Shown: positions 55,151 through 64,000 of the stretch, one piece after another
How positions within the stretch are numbered: the first letter of the stretch is position 1
Layout: every line of letters starts with the position of its first letter
From: Herpomyces periplanetae
Lineage: Eukaryota > Ascomycota > Laboulbeniomycetes > Herpomycetales > Herpomycetaceae
NCBI GenBank assembly: GCA_009733715.1
Contig: WMKJ01000031.1
Span: 1 to 64,000 of the forward strand
Reading direction: 5' to 3'
DNA: 64,000 nt
Translations under genes and position numbers: made by a program
Notes under the pieces: generated by a model
The model's database searches: none
What the model was told of the DNA's origin: nothing
Seen by the model: only the letters and a program-made list of their open reading frames with translations

Positions 55151-55640
55151 CAACGACAACCGAGCCCAGTGTGTGGTCACGTGACTTCGAGAGGGACGGA
55201 ACGGGGAAGAAAGTTTGGCCGGGGCAGAGGGGGCGGGAGCGGATTAACGAATTTACGGAAGGCTCACGTGCGGCTTCTACACGAGCCGGGCGATTGCCCT
55301 GGCGAATCAGCCCTAGATTTAGTAAGCAAGACGGCGGTGGGCTTGCAGAGGCTAGCCCGGAACGGAAGTTGCAGCCCAGCAGCGTGTGGGCAGGCGCTTT
55401 CCCAAAAGGGCAGTAGTTGGTGTTTGGGGAGCGCGCGTTCAGCGGATGCGTGTGGGCACGTGCGGCCAGTCAAAACAGGCGGACTTCCAGGGAATGGTTA
55501 TGAAATCATGACGTCAAGTACTCGTATTTTCTTCTTCCAAAAGGGGCGTAGCAGAATTTCCGTTTGGGGAAAAGTGTATGGCGAAATTGACGGTTGAAGC
55601 ACATCGGGGTTAAAGCGATTTGTTATATAAATTAATTCTG
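55151..55640. promoter_or_regulatory. GC-rich core with three CACGTG sites, CRE and TATA
   Basis: The richest regulatory patch in the window: extended palindrome GTCACGTGAC at 55176-55185, further CACGTG at 55265-55270 and 55457-55462, TGACGTCA at 55509-55516 and a TATA-like TATATAAA at 55624-55631 reading right. The + strand is purine-rich to the left and pyrimidine-rich to the right. It probably drives the PH-domain gene leftward and an unknown transcript rightward; inference. Short + strand frames across it are GC-driven. Confidence 0.55.
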
Positions 55641-56383
55641 CGCGTGGCGTTTTCTCGGGGGTTTTCTTCTTGGCTTGGTCCGGGCCTTCTACGCGTTAAT
55701 CCATCTTTATGCCCATTACCGTCTTTTTATTTACTTATCAGAAACTAACTAGTCTTCCATTCATTATGAATGGGTGCTTTATGTTGGTGTGTACGTACCG
55801 TATTCCTTGGTTCTGAACGCCGCATTATCACTAAAAACCCCCATTTTCCTATATTTAAAAGGCGCCTATATCTCTGCATCCTTATTCGCATGACTCTAAC
55901 TGCTCGCATCATTTCCCCGCTTTTTCTGGAGCGATGCGCACTAGTGTAATGGTCTCTTTCAACTTATACATGCAAAATTTCCACATTGATTTTACATAGC
56001 CTGAACTCTTCCGACTCGGTGGTGCTACTATTCCATCTAATCGGGAGCTAAGCTATACACTAATAAGTAGTTACACCTGCCCGTACTCTACCAGATCGAC
56101 ATTCCGCGTTTAATCCGTTTCATTCTAGTGCTCATCCTTACCTTAAACAACTTTACTTTTACACCTCCCCTTCCATTTACCTGGTGGGAGGAAACACAGA
56201 GGAGCGGACTAAGGTGAGGCGGGTAGAAGTAAAGCCAGGTAAAGTCTTCATTCGTGTGCGCATCCATCAATCTGACTACTACCTGTCTACAAGCCCACAT
56301 CCACCGCTTTCCCCTCTACTCCAAGGGAAACATGTCTCGATAAATCGTGGGTATGCGAGTGTTTGCATACTTGTCGCGTATAT

Positions 56384-56539
56384 GTCCTTGTCCTTGTCCT
56401 TGTTCTTGTGCTTGTGCGTGCGTTTGTGCTTCTACATATACATGTACATGTACCTATACCTATACCTATACCTATGCATATACATATACATTCTCATGTA
56501 CATGTACATACCCACCAATACCAACATTTACATGTACAT
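56384..56539. repeat. Hexamer-phased array, 26 units
   Basis: Starts with exact gtcctt units, passes through gttctt, gtgctt and gtgcgt, then ctacat, atacat and gtacat, exact atacct units, and again atacat and gtacat. Six further weaker in-phase units extend leftward to about 56348. Strict period 6 for 156 nt with stepwise drift of the unit. Confidence 0.8.
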
Positions 56540-56880
56540 CCGTTGTCGCATTTTATAATTTAGCCCTCTTCCCTTGTATGCTAAATTCTTATTTATTTAT
56601 CCCCTCACATACTTCACTAGTCTAGTAACATTAGGCAAATTACTGTATAGTTTACGCTAGTCTAGTACGTATCCTGTTAATCATTCTTAAGCATATACAC
56701 ACACTTTTCACGATGATACGGTTGATTAGCATGCTGAACTATGCGTAAGCGCGTATCCTCTCTCGACCGGTCTTTCGCAACATGACTCTCCTGCTTCAAC
56801 TAGTTTTACTATCCTTGGGTCGCACCTTAAATATACTTGGCCAGCCCTTGATCGGCCCACTTCTCGGATAAGCCAACTTA

Positions 56881-56945
56881 GTCTTGTTGTATTTTATTAT
56901 GTTGTGTTGTGTCGTCGTGTCGCATCGTGTCGTGTCGCGTTGTGT
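56881..56945. repeat. Pentamer-phased array, 13 units
   Basis: Units gtctt, gttgt, atttt, attat, gttgt, gttgt, gtcgt, cgtgt, cgcat, cgtgt, cgtgt, cgcgt, tgtgt. Confidence 0.65.
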
Positions 56946-57031
56946 TAAAACGAAGCCCAAGAGTAACATGTTCCGTTAAACGTAAAATTAATACTCGTAA
57001 TATTCACTGGAGCTTTCATTCAACTTTCAAA

Positions 57032-57073
57032 TACCGTACCCATACCCATACCCATATTCATATCCACACCCAC
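57032..57073. repeat. Hexamer-phased array, 7 units
   Basis: Units taccgt, acccat (three exact), attcat, atccac, acccac. Confidence 0.6.
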
Positions 57074-57846
57074 ATCAACAACTTCGTGTCTTCCCTCCCA
57101 ACTTTGTCACCCTTATCCATTTGCCCTTTTATACTGCCTCCCGTGCCCCAACTCACCACCAAACAACTCACTTCCTTCATCCCTCTCTTCGCTCGTTACC
57201 GTATAGCAGATATTCATTTCAACACCACTAATTGCTCCAACTTGCTACTCTCGTTTAATTAATCCAAAACACACTGCGCTCACTCATCAAAACCTATCAT
57301 CCTCTACTTTTATCCACTTGCTTAACTATCCTCTTAGTCTACCTTATCCATTACATTCAGCCTCATCACTCCAACGTCCCACTCATCCATAAACTTAACA
57401 CACCCATATCCCCACTCACCCCTTCAAACCTTCTAATTACCTATCTGCTCCATCTTAACTTCATGCCTGCCTAACCATTACTCTATCTTATCAACTATCC
57501 CTACTCCTATTCACCACTCTTCTTCCCCCATCCGTCGTGAACCCGTTTGAAATTTTCTACTCCCGCCCTCCGTGAAACATCTGAAATCTTTCCTACCACT
57601 TCCCCCTAACTCTTGCTTCCACTCCGCAATATCAAGTCTGCACAAGCGTACTTTCATGCCCGCTTATATCCATGTATATATATCCACCCATACGTATCAC
57701 CAAATATTCAGCTTTCGTAATATCCCTTTATACTAAATTCGAATGATATACACTATTTACTACTCAAAAATTAAAAAAAAGTCAACCGTCACCTCCCTCA
57801 CCATTATCTCAGTCAACTCCCGTATGTAAGGATATTCTTAACAAGT

Positions 57847-60800
57847 CTAGCGTAAACAACTCCTCGTTAAACATTCTATCACTACATCACGATTCCACTC
57901 CTCGCGCCTCTTCCAAATTTCCCGTATCAATTTGGCCCTTATTTCTAATAACTTTTCCACTACCCAATTTTGTGTCATATCCACCAACTTTTCCGAAAAA
58001 TCCCTCAACTTATCCTCACTTAACTTGTACATCGTTTGTGCCCTCCCATCTTCATTCTCTTCATGGTTATTCTTTCGTTCATCCTTATCCCTAATTTCTC
58101 CCATTTCCCTTTTTCCACAATTACTCGAATCTCGTTCCTTACCCCCATTACCCCCACCTCCAATACCTTTACACTTCACCTCTCCGGCTTCAATTCGCTC
58201 CACAAAACTTCTCCCTCTCTTTACCCCGCCACTATCACCATCTGTACCACCAAACTTATTCACGTTCTCCTCTCCACTTTGCCTCGCCAAACGTTGCAAA
58301 TCTACACCACTATTCCTGCTATCCCAGCCATGAGAACTTCGTCTTCTACCTTCCTGCTCTCTTCTAATTTCTTCTCCTTCATAACTCTCTTCCATCGACC
58401 TGGATTTTCGAATCCGTCTGTCTCCCGCCTTGTCTTCCAATTCTCCTGCTGTAGAAGCTCGCGATGACAGGAAAACTTCTTTCCTAATAAAATCCGAAAT
58501 ATCCTTTTTATGCGTTGAATCATCCCCAAATTTTCCATTGGAACTTTTTTCTCTACTTCCCTCGTAGCCATCTTCCATCCTGGTACCAATCTCACCAATT
58601 TCATCTACCACTCTTTCCAGTTCATCCTCCCTATTCGTCATGTTAATATCACCGTCTAAATCAACTATTTTTCCATCAAATTCCTCTTCCCCGCACCTTT
58701 GTCCACTACCATGTGACGCCCCCTTGCAAATGTTTGACCGTTCATCCCCCGTCAAACGATCCTTAGCCTCCGCTGCTGTCTTCTCATTCTGTCTCCGTTG
58801 CATTTCGCGTAAATGTAATGCTTCACATTCTGCCACTAATGCTGGACTTGAACTTTCTATCATCGTTAAGTCCACTTCCACAATTGACACCATTTCTCTT
58901 GCTCGTAGTGTTCGTTCTGTGTCCTCACTTGTTAATGCGTCCTTCAATAACCGTTTAATATCAGCCAAAAAATCTTTAGGTCGTCGGTAAAATCCATTGC
59001 ATAGTCGCTTTTCTATAACCACAATATCTAAATTATAATACCGTTTACCCGTTGCCTTCTCCAAAAGGCATGTGATTCCATGTTTATCTTGTGATAACTC
59101 ATACGGCCGAAATTGACCTTCGTCTGAGTTTCTCGCATTCGTTTCCCCACCGCGACTTCCATCCGCGTTTCGCCTCGCTTCCAAATCATTAAGTAAATAC
59201 CGGATTGTAGAATCCTCAATAACTGGAGTCCTAAATTTCTTGTACTTCGCCTTAATCTGGTCCATCACCGGTTGGATTTGCATTTTCAGTAAATTCAAGA
59301 TGTGCCGATCATGCTTTTTTTGAGCTTTAATCTCCGTTTTTGACGGTCCTTGAATAGGTTTTGTTTCATTCAAAATCTCAAGTTTCTCCAGTGTACGCTT
59401 TTTACGATTATCCAAATTCGGAAAATCCACTGGTTTCATTCTAATGTAAGATTCAATATCCTGAAAGAATTCCCTCCGACTTTGTGAATCCGGATACCTG
59501 ATAATGTAGCAAGACTCATCCTCATTGTCACGAAATACCTCTCTCACGAAACTTGACACTTCATCATCATCTTCATTTCGTTCTTCCATTGTGCCTAACA
59601 CTAGAATCGCTTCGTCAGGAGGAAGACTGTTAAGTAACGATGTAAACGTCTTCATAACAGACGGACTGACTGCTTCACACCAAACATCGACATCCGAAAT
59701 GTACAAAACGCTCGGTTTTCTACTTCGGGCTTCTTTAAACAATTGCACTACACCTGCATCTGCTGACCGAGCTGAATCTTCAAGTAGAGTTGCAAGATCA
59801 AACGACTGGAGATGAAACGTTTCAAATCGTTGCATTACTGCCTGTCCAAGAAATCTTTGTCCCATGCCTCGTGGTCCCTTTATGAGCAACCGTGGCCGAA
59901 ATATTCTGGCTTTTTCTAGCGTTTGCATCAAAATCTCCATCTCAAACCCTTGTTCATCATCCCTATCATCATACTGTGCTTCTTCCAGAGCTGTTAGCTT
60001 TTTACTCTGTGGGATTATTTGATGAATTATTGCCGTAACTTCCTCAAGTGCCGTTCGGAACAGTGGAAGCATTTCGTTCGAGAGCGGCATAGCGCGAGAG
60101 GATGACCGTTCGGATGATGGGATTATTTTCTTGACAGATATTAAAAAATCTTTTGCCTGAACTCTAATATTAGATGGGTCAATGCGCAATTTTGCATCCG
60201 ACATGTATATTTGAGGATAAGTTCCTTGCACTGCATTAAGCGCAGCTTCTGTACACAGTGCCCTAAGATCGGCTCCCCCGTAGCCCTTTGTTAGTTGTGC
60301 AATTTGATTTTTAAAATCAGCCGATAGTGGTGGATCCCAGTCTTTTGTATAAATATCAATTATTGAACGGCGCGCTTCAAAATTTGGAAGAGGGAAATAA
60401 AACTCCCGATCAAATCGTCCGGGTCTTCTCAAGGCTGGATCAACATTATCAGGCCTGTTGGTCGCCCCGATAACGATAATTTGTCCGCGACCATCCATAC
60501 CGTCCATTAACGCCAGAAGTGTAGCAACAATGGAGGCATGTATCTGCTCCTGTTTACTGGAACGCACAGGAGCGAGTCCGTCTACTTCATCAAAGAAAAT
60601 TATACTTGGCTGATTTTTGCGCGCGTCATCGAATAACAGGCGCAACTGCCGTTCCGCCTCACCCGCCCATTTGGAGAGAGCATCTGCTCCTTTCCGCATA
60701 TAAAATGTAATTTTCCGGTCCCCGAGTGACACGCTTGATGCCAATGCACGAGCAAGGAGAGTTTTACCCGTACCGGGTGGGCCGTGAAATAATACTCCGC

Positions 60801-62769
60801 GAGGTGGGGTAACGTGAAACCGTTGAAAAACTTCGGGGTAAAGTAAGGGAAGCATGACCATTTCTTTGAGTCGATTAATATGCTCATCGAGTCCACCAAC
60901 AGAGTCAAAAGAAACGCTCGCATCAACACCTAAGGGATCAGCATCAGCCAAAGCCTTTCTATCTTTAATCCTGCCAAGCTGAGAGTGAGACGATGGCCCA
61001 CCAGCAGAAGCTTCACATCCAGGGTTAGTTGGAATAAGAGCACCAAGTCCAGTAGATGGTGCACCAACCGCGCCGGCTGTAATTTTACTTGCATTGAAAT
61101 CGTCATCACTACTATCAGAATCAACACCCGCAGCAGCTCCTCCTGTGGACCCATTACCGGTGATAAGCGAGTCACCTTGTCCACCAAAAGGTCCCGCAAT
61201 TGGAAACAAGTTCCGATAACCACGACGGCTTTGAGCTGGGGGAGGGGCAGATTCCGTTTGGTCTTCCTCAAATATGTTGAGTAGCTCAGGGCGAAATACT
61301 CGATAATCCGGTCTCCTGTCACGGTTTCGTAAGCGGGGTCGAGAGTGAAAATTACCTGTTGACTGTCGACGTCGTCGGGATCTATGTCTTTGGGAATTTA
61401 GCTCAGCTAATTCCTCAGCTTCTTCAGCCAATTCATCAGGGTCTAAGCCGCTATGAGGATCATCACTGTCGGAAGTTTTATCTTGTCGTTGTGATCTGGC
61501 TGCGAGTCGTGAAGACCTTCTTCCATGAGTATTATGTTCTTCATTTCGCGTGTTTCTGCGAGATAAATGATTCAGCCTATTAGAACGAAAGTTTAGCTCG
61601 TCATCCTCTTCGTCATCAAGTGTAGGCTCGAAATCGCTACTTTCTTCACGCTTGTTCCGCTTCTTCCCGTTTGTCCACGTTGAGCGGCGACGGTTGACAA
61701 TTGGTTCATCATCCTCAGTTTCAGCTCCGAAGCTATCTTTAGCTTCAGGGGGATCTTCCTCGGAGTTTTCTTTGCGTTCATCCAAGCGTTCACACGCACC
61801 ATTTGGGGTTTGTGGATTAACGTCATTGGATGAGGTTAATTCCGTCTCAATATCAGAATATTTGGTTTGAATTGTGATATTCGTCTTCGTCGTAACGTTT
61901 TTGTGATCTATAATTAAATCGTTTTGGGGATTAATAGACCTCGATGTAGTGGAAAATGTGTCGACAGTTTTATTAATGCTAAGATGATCTGGAGATGAAG
62001 CTTCAATGTTAATTATCATGGGTGCTTTTTTAGGGCCTTTACCACCCTTGAAACGATGATGAGCTGAGGAACCAGGACTTCGAGGAACTGGGCGGACAAC
62101 TTCAAGATGGCGACCTGAATTTGAAAGGGCGAACATAGCTTCATCTGAATCGCGGGAAAGCCGTGTGCTCTTTCTAACTGAAGAATCCGGAGAAGGTAGC
62201 CGCTTTGCAGTATCACGAATCGATGTTGAAGATCGCATAGCTGAAGGAGGAAGGGATAGAGTTACAAGTAAGGATTTTTTATCAGAAAGAGATACACTTC
62301 GCTGAGAATGCCGGGTTAATCGTGAAGGTGTAGTTGCACCAGAAAACTGAGTTGTTTGGGAATTTTGCTTTCGTCCACAATTGCGATTCTTATTTCCTGA
62401 TGGATGGGAACCCGCAGCATGGGAACATTCTTCTATATCGATATCACTATCAGTAGATTCATGGTAGGTAATCCGCTTGGCAGCGGCAGAACGGACACGG
62501 CGTAAGGTTCGTGGATTTATATCGACGTCGGAAGAGGTTGAGGAATCAGAGGTTAGTTTCTCAGGTTCATCATCATCATCATCATCATCAATATTTGAAT
62601 CACTAAGATTCAATCTCTGGCGCTTCTGGGGTTTCCAGGTACCATTTTTTGAATGTCGCCGGGAAGAATGATTTTCCAATTGCGGGGAAGACTCGTCATA
62701 ATCAAGATCCTCGGTATCAGACTTGTTTGGATCAAACTCGTCAAGTGTACGTTTACTCCGAAATGACAT
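57847..62769 (-). CDS. yta7: AAA+ ATPase with bromodomain-like region, Abo1/Yta7/ATAD2 family
   Basis: Single exon, 1640 aa. A long acidic and Arg/Ser-rich head includes a seven-Asp run. DYRVFRPELLNIFEEDQ precedes the AAA1 domain: SFDSVGGLDEHINRLKEMV, Walker A GPPGTGKT (about 663), Walker B IIFFDEVDGLAP (about 722) and DPALRRPGRFDREF (about 776). AAA2 is degenerate: its P-loop reads GPRGMGQR (about 960), lacking the lysine. A bromodomain-like segment (about 1170-1300) has YYNLDIVVIEKRLCNGFYRR but no acetyl-lysine-binding Asn at the usual place, as in Yta7 and Abo1. The last 330 residues are charged and low-complexity. The family forms hexamers that load or evict H3-H4 at chromatin. It is longer than yeast Yta7 (about 1380). 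No intron seen. Confidence 0.93.
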   Translation of the reverse strand: MSFRSKRTLDEFDPNKSDTEDLDYDESSPQLENHSSRRHSKNGTWKPQKRQRLNLSDSNIDDDDDDDEPEKLTSDSSTSSDVDINPRTLRRVRSAAAKRITYHESTDSDIDIEECSHAAGSHPSGNKNRNCGRKQNSQTTQFSGATTPSRLTRHSQRSVSLSDKKSLLVTLSLPPSAMRSSTSIRDTAKRLPSPDSSVRKSTRLSRDSDEAMFALSNSGRHLEVVRPVPRSPGSSAHHRFKGGKGPKKAPMIINIEASSPDHLSINKTVDTFSTTSRSINPQNDLIIDHKNVTTKTNITIQTKYSDIETELTSSNDVNPQTPNGACERLDERKENSEEDPPEAKDSFGAETEDDEPIVNRRRSTWTNGKKRNKREESSDFEPTLDDEEDDELNFRSNRLNHLSRRNTRNEEHNTHGRRSSRLAARSQRQDKTSDSDDPHSGLDPDELAEEAEELAELNSQRHRSRRRRQSTGNFHSRPRLRNRDRRPDYRVFRPELLNIFEEDQTESAPPPAQSRRGYRNLFPIAGPFGGQGDSLITGNGSTGGAAAGVDSDSSDDDFNASKITAGAVGAPSTGLGALIPTNPGCEASAGGPSSHSQLGRIKDRKALADADPLGVDASVSFDSVGGLDEHINRLKEMVMLPLLYPEVFQRFHVTPPRGVLFHGPPGTGKTLLARALASSVSLGDRKITFYMRKGADALSKWAGEAERQLRLLFDDARKNQPSIIFFDEVDGLAPVRSSKQEQIHASIVATLLALMDGMDGRGQIIVIGATNRPDNVDPALRRPGRFDREFYFPLPNFEARRSIIDIYTKDWDPPLSADFKNQIAQLTKGYGGADLRALCTEAALNAVQGTYPQIYMSDAKLRIDPSNIRVQAKDFLISVKKIIPSSERSSSRAMPLSNEMLPLFRTALEEVTAIIHQIIPQSKKLTALEEAQYDDRDDEQGFEMEILMQTLEKARIFRPRLLIKGPRGMGQRFLGQAVMQRFETFHLQSFDLATLLEDSARSADAGVVQLFKEARSRKPSVLYISDVDVWCEAVSPSVMKTFTSLLNSLPPDEAILVLGTMEERNEDDDEVSSFVREVFRDNEDESCYIIRYPDSQSRREFFQDIESYIRMKPVDFPNLDNRKKRTLEKLEILNETKPIQGPSKTEIKAQKKHDRHILNLLKMQIQPVMDQIKAKYKKFRTPVIEDSTIRYLLNDLEARRNADGSRGGETNARNSDEGQFRPYELSQDKHGITCLLEKATGKRYYNLDIVVIEKRLCNGFYRRPKDFLADIKRLLKDALTSEDTERTLRAREMVSIVEVDLTMIESSSPALVAECEALHLREMQRRQNEKTAAEAKDRLTGDERSNICKGASHGSGQRCGEEEFDGKIVDLDGDINMTNREDELERVVDEIGEIGTRMEDGYEGSREKSSNGKFGDDSTHKKDISDFIRKEVFLSSRASTAGELEDKAGDRRIRKSRSMEESYEGEEIRREQEGRRRSSHGWDSRNSGVDLQRLARQSGEENVNKFGGTDGDSGGVKRGRSFVERIEAGEVKCKGIGGGGNGGKERDSSNCGKREMGEIRDKDERKNNHEENEDGRAQTMYKLSEDKLRDFSEKLVDMTQNWVVEKLLEIRAKLIREIWKRREEWNRDVVIECLTRSCLR

Positions 62770-64000
62770 TGAAGACTTATACTTTAAGTTGTGTATAAGA
62801 CGTTACGTCAAGTTAAGCAAAGGCTCAACTTAATGGTCCCATGAACCTTAAAGTTGGGAGTTGATTAGGTGTTGCGGGTGATATGAAACAAATAGACAAG
62901 GGAATGTGGTAATAAAGTGAAACGGGGTTGTAGTATGAATATTTTGGAGTGGAGGAATATAGAAAATGAAGCTGAATGCTTTTAAAGAGTTAAGGAAAGG
63001 TAGAGAAATAGACGTAGCGGAGGAAGATTTTGGTAGGAAAGTAGAAAATAAGTTAGTATTGGAGAAGCAAAGTGCGAGGGAAATATGATAACAATGACTG
63101 GGGTAAAATTGAGGGATTGAGGGGAGCAAGGGGTGAAATGGAGGTATTAAGTGAGCTTCTAGAAGACGGGATGAAATAACTAATGGGAAGTTTGAAGAGA
63201 AAAATTAGAAAATAGAATAAGAGAAACGTTCAAGGGATTAATATCAAGGACGAGAGAAGAAATGTGATAATAATGCAGGATTGAGGCAGAGAGCAGGAGA
63301 TAGAAGGTAGAGGGAAAGGTGATTAAAGATGGTTAAACATTGTATAATAAGGAAGATAGGGAGAGGTAGAGATATAGTTGTAGAGATGAGGTAGGGGAAA
63401 GAGTAAGGAAAGGGTAAGGTTGAGGGGTGGAATAAACACGTGTGGGGATGAGGGAGGTATGAGAAGATGATATGGTTTGGGTGATGGAGGGGAGGAGGGG
63501 TGAAGAGAATAGGTGAGTTGATTGAAAAGTAGGAAAGGATATGAAAAAAGGGAAGTAAATGAGGATGGAAGAAAAAGAAGGGAGAATTAGTGAAGAATTG
63601 GAAGAAGGGATGAATAAAATTTGGGATAATAGATGGAGAAATTAAGAGTAATTAAAGGAAAGATGAGAAGGATATTCAAAGAGATAAGGGAACTTGGATA
63701 AATGATGGAGAGGGAGAATTTAGATGATGAGTATAAGAAAAAAGGGAAGAAAATAGGAAGAATAGCACGAAGGGAAGGAGAAAAAACGCGCAGAAGATAG
63801 GTAAAGGGAAAAGATGAATGCAAGAAGGGTATTTAACAGATAGAATAGAAGATAAAGGAAGTCGAACAGGATCGGCAAGAGCAAGGAAATTGGCAAAAAA
63901 ATTCTAGATGAACCAACGAGTTTCGTGAGAGAAGAATAGCATCACCATTACTATTATCGTGGTCCTGAACACCCAATAACGAGAAAATTTCGCAACATTT
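62770..64000 (-). other. Purine-rich tract, probable leader of the AAA ATPase gene
   Basis: The + strand is extremely purine-rich from about 62870 to 63870 (63541-63600 has 9 T and no C), so the AAA ATPase sense strand is C/T-rich for over 1 kb upstream of its ATG. CACGTG lies at 63437-63442. No gene. Composition becomes mixed from about 63900, where a promoter core might begin just beyond the window. Confidence 0.45.

Larger units (their letters stand above)
55641..57846. other. Intergenic, pyrimidine-rich, with long simple-sequence arrays
   Basis: No gene recognised. It contains the 26-unit hexamer array (56384-56539), a 13-unit pentamer array (56881-56945) and a seven-unit hexamer array (57032-57073), then a C/T-rich + strand to the stop of the AAA ATPase gene. 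Open frames at 56184-56558 simply translate the hexamer array. Confidence 0.5.

Noticed and set aside
56184-56558. 124-codon frame with LYLYLYLC-like repeats
   Set aside because: It translates the hexamer array; two other frames across the array are open as well, as expected for a period that is a multiple of three.

Overview
The window is nuclear DNA of a filamentous ascomycete fungus. Introns are short (mostly 57-160 nt) with GTAAGT-type donors. Several proteins are closest, from memory, to Pezizomycotina families: a SamB/Mub1 MYND protein, a Dcp2 that aligns almost word for word with Aspergillus-type Dcp2 at its N-terminus, and a DGGFRAW-type monocarboxylate transporter. Gene density is low, with twelve supported genes in 64 kb, and intergenic DNA is long and AT-rich. 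I could not name the species. I recognised no tRNA, rRNA, transposon, retroelement or virus copy.

Layout. 0-2.3 kb: a GC-rich core flanked by a purine-rich and a pyrimidine-rich tract. 2.4-8.4 kb (-): mub1/samB and a two-exon RluA-type pseudouridine synthase (pus9-like). 8.4-17.2 kb: mostly gene-free, with a small two-exon glycine-zipper gene (-) at 12.4-13.1. 17.3-18.5 (+): dcp2, three exons. 19.0-20.5 (-): monocarboxylate-type MFS transporter. 20.6-31.3: the largest gene desert, with a GC-rich core at 22.5-22.8 and many phased simple-sequence arrays. 31.3-33.7 (+): a two-exon protein of unknown function with a Cys-rich C-terminal module. 35.8-37.3 (+): a three-exon O-methyltransferase, convergent with 37.5-40.3 (-), a ten-exon secreted alkaline phosphatase that contains 22- and 25-nt micro-exons. 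44.3-48.3 (+): full-length CAND1/CandA. 48.9-49.7 (+): the kinetochore protein Nnf1, convergent with 49.9-52.8 (-), a PH-domain protein. 55.2-55.6: another GC-rich core. 57.8-62.8 (-): an Abo1/Yta7/ATAD2-type AAA ATPase.

Themes. Most genes are housekeeping or regulatory: mRNA decapping, tRNA modification, ubiquitin-ligase adaptor and cullin exchange, kinetochore, nucleosome remodelling. Only the O-methyltransferase and perhaps the transporter look accessory. I see no gene cluster with a shared pathway. The most unusual signals are non-coding. (a) The leaders of several genes are 1-2.4 kb long and strongly pyrimidine-rich on the coding strand; some start at GC-rich cores with CACGTG and TATA-like motifs. 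(b) There is a scattered family of degenerate arrays whose unit length is exactly 5 or 6 nt while the unit sequence drifts. Gene models were built by hand from splice sites and family conservation. Exon phases close exactly in every spliced gene listed.
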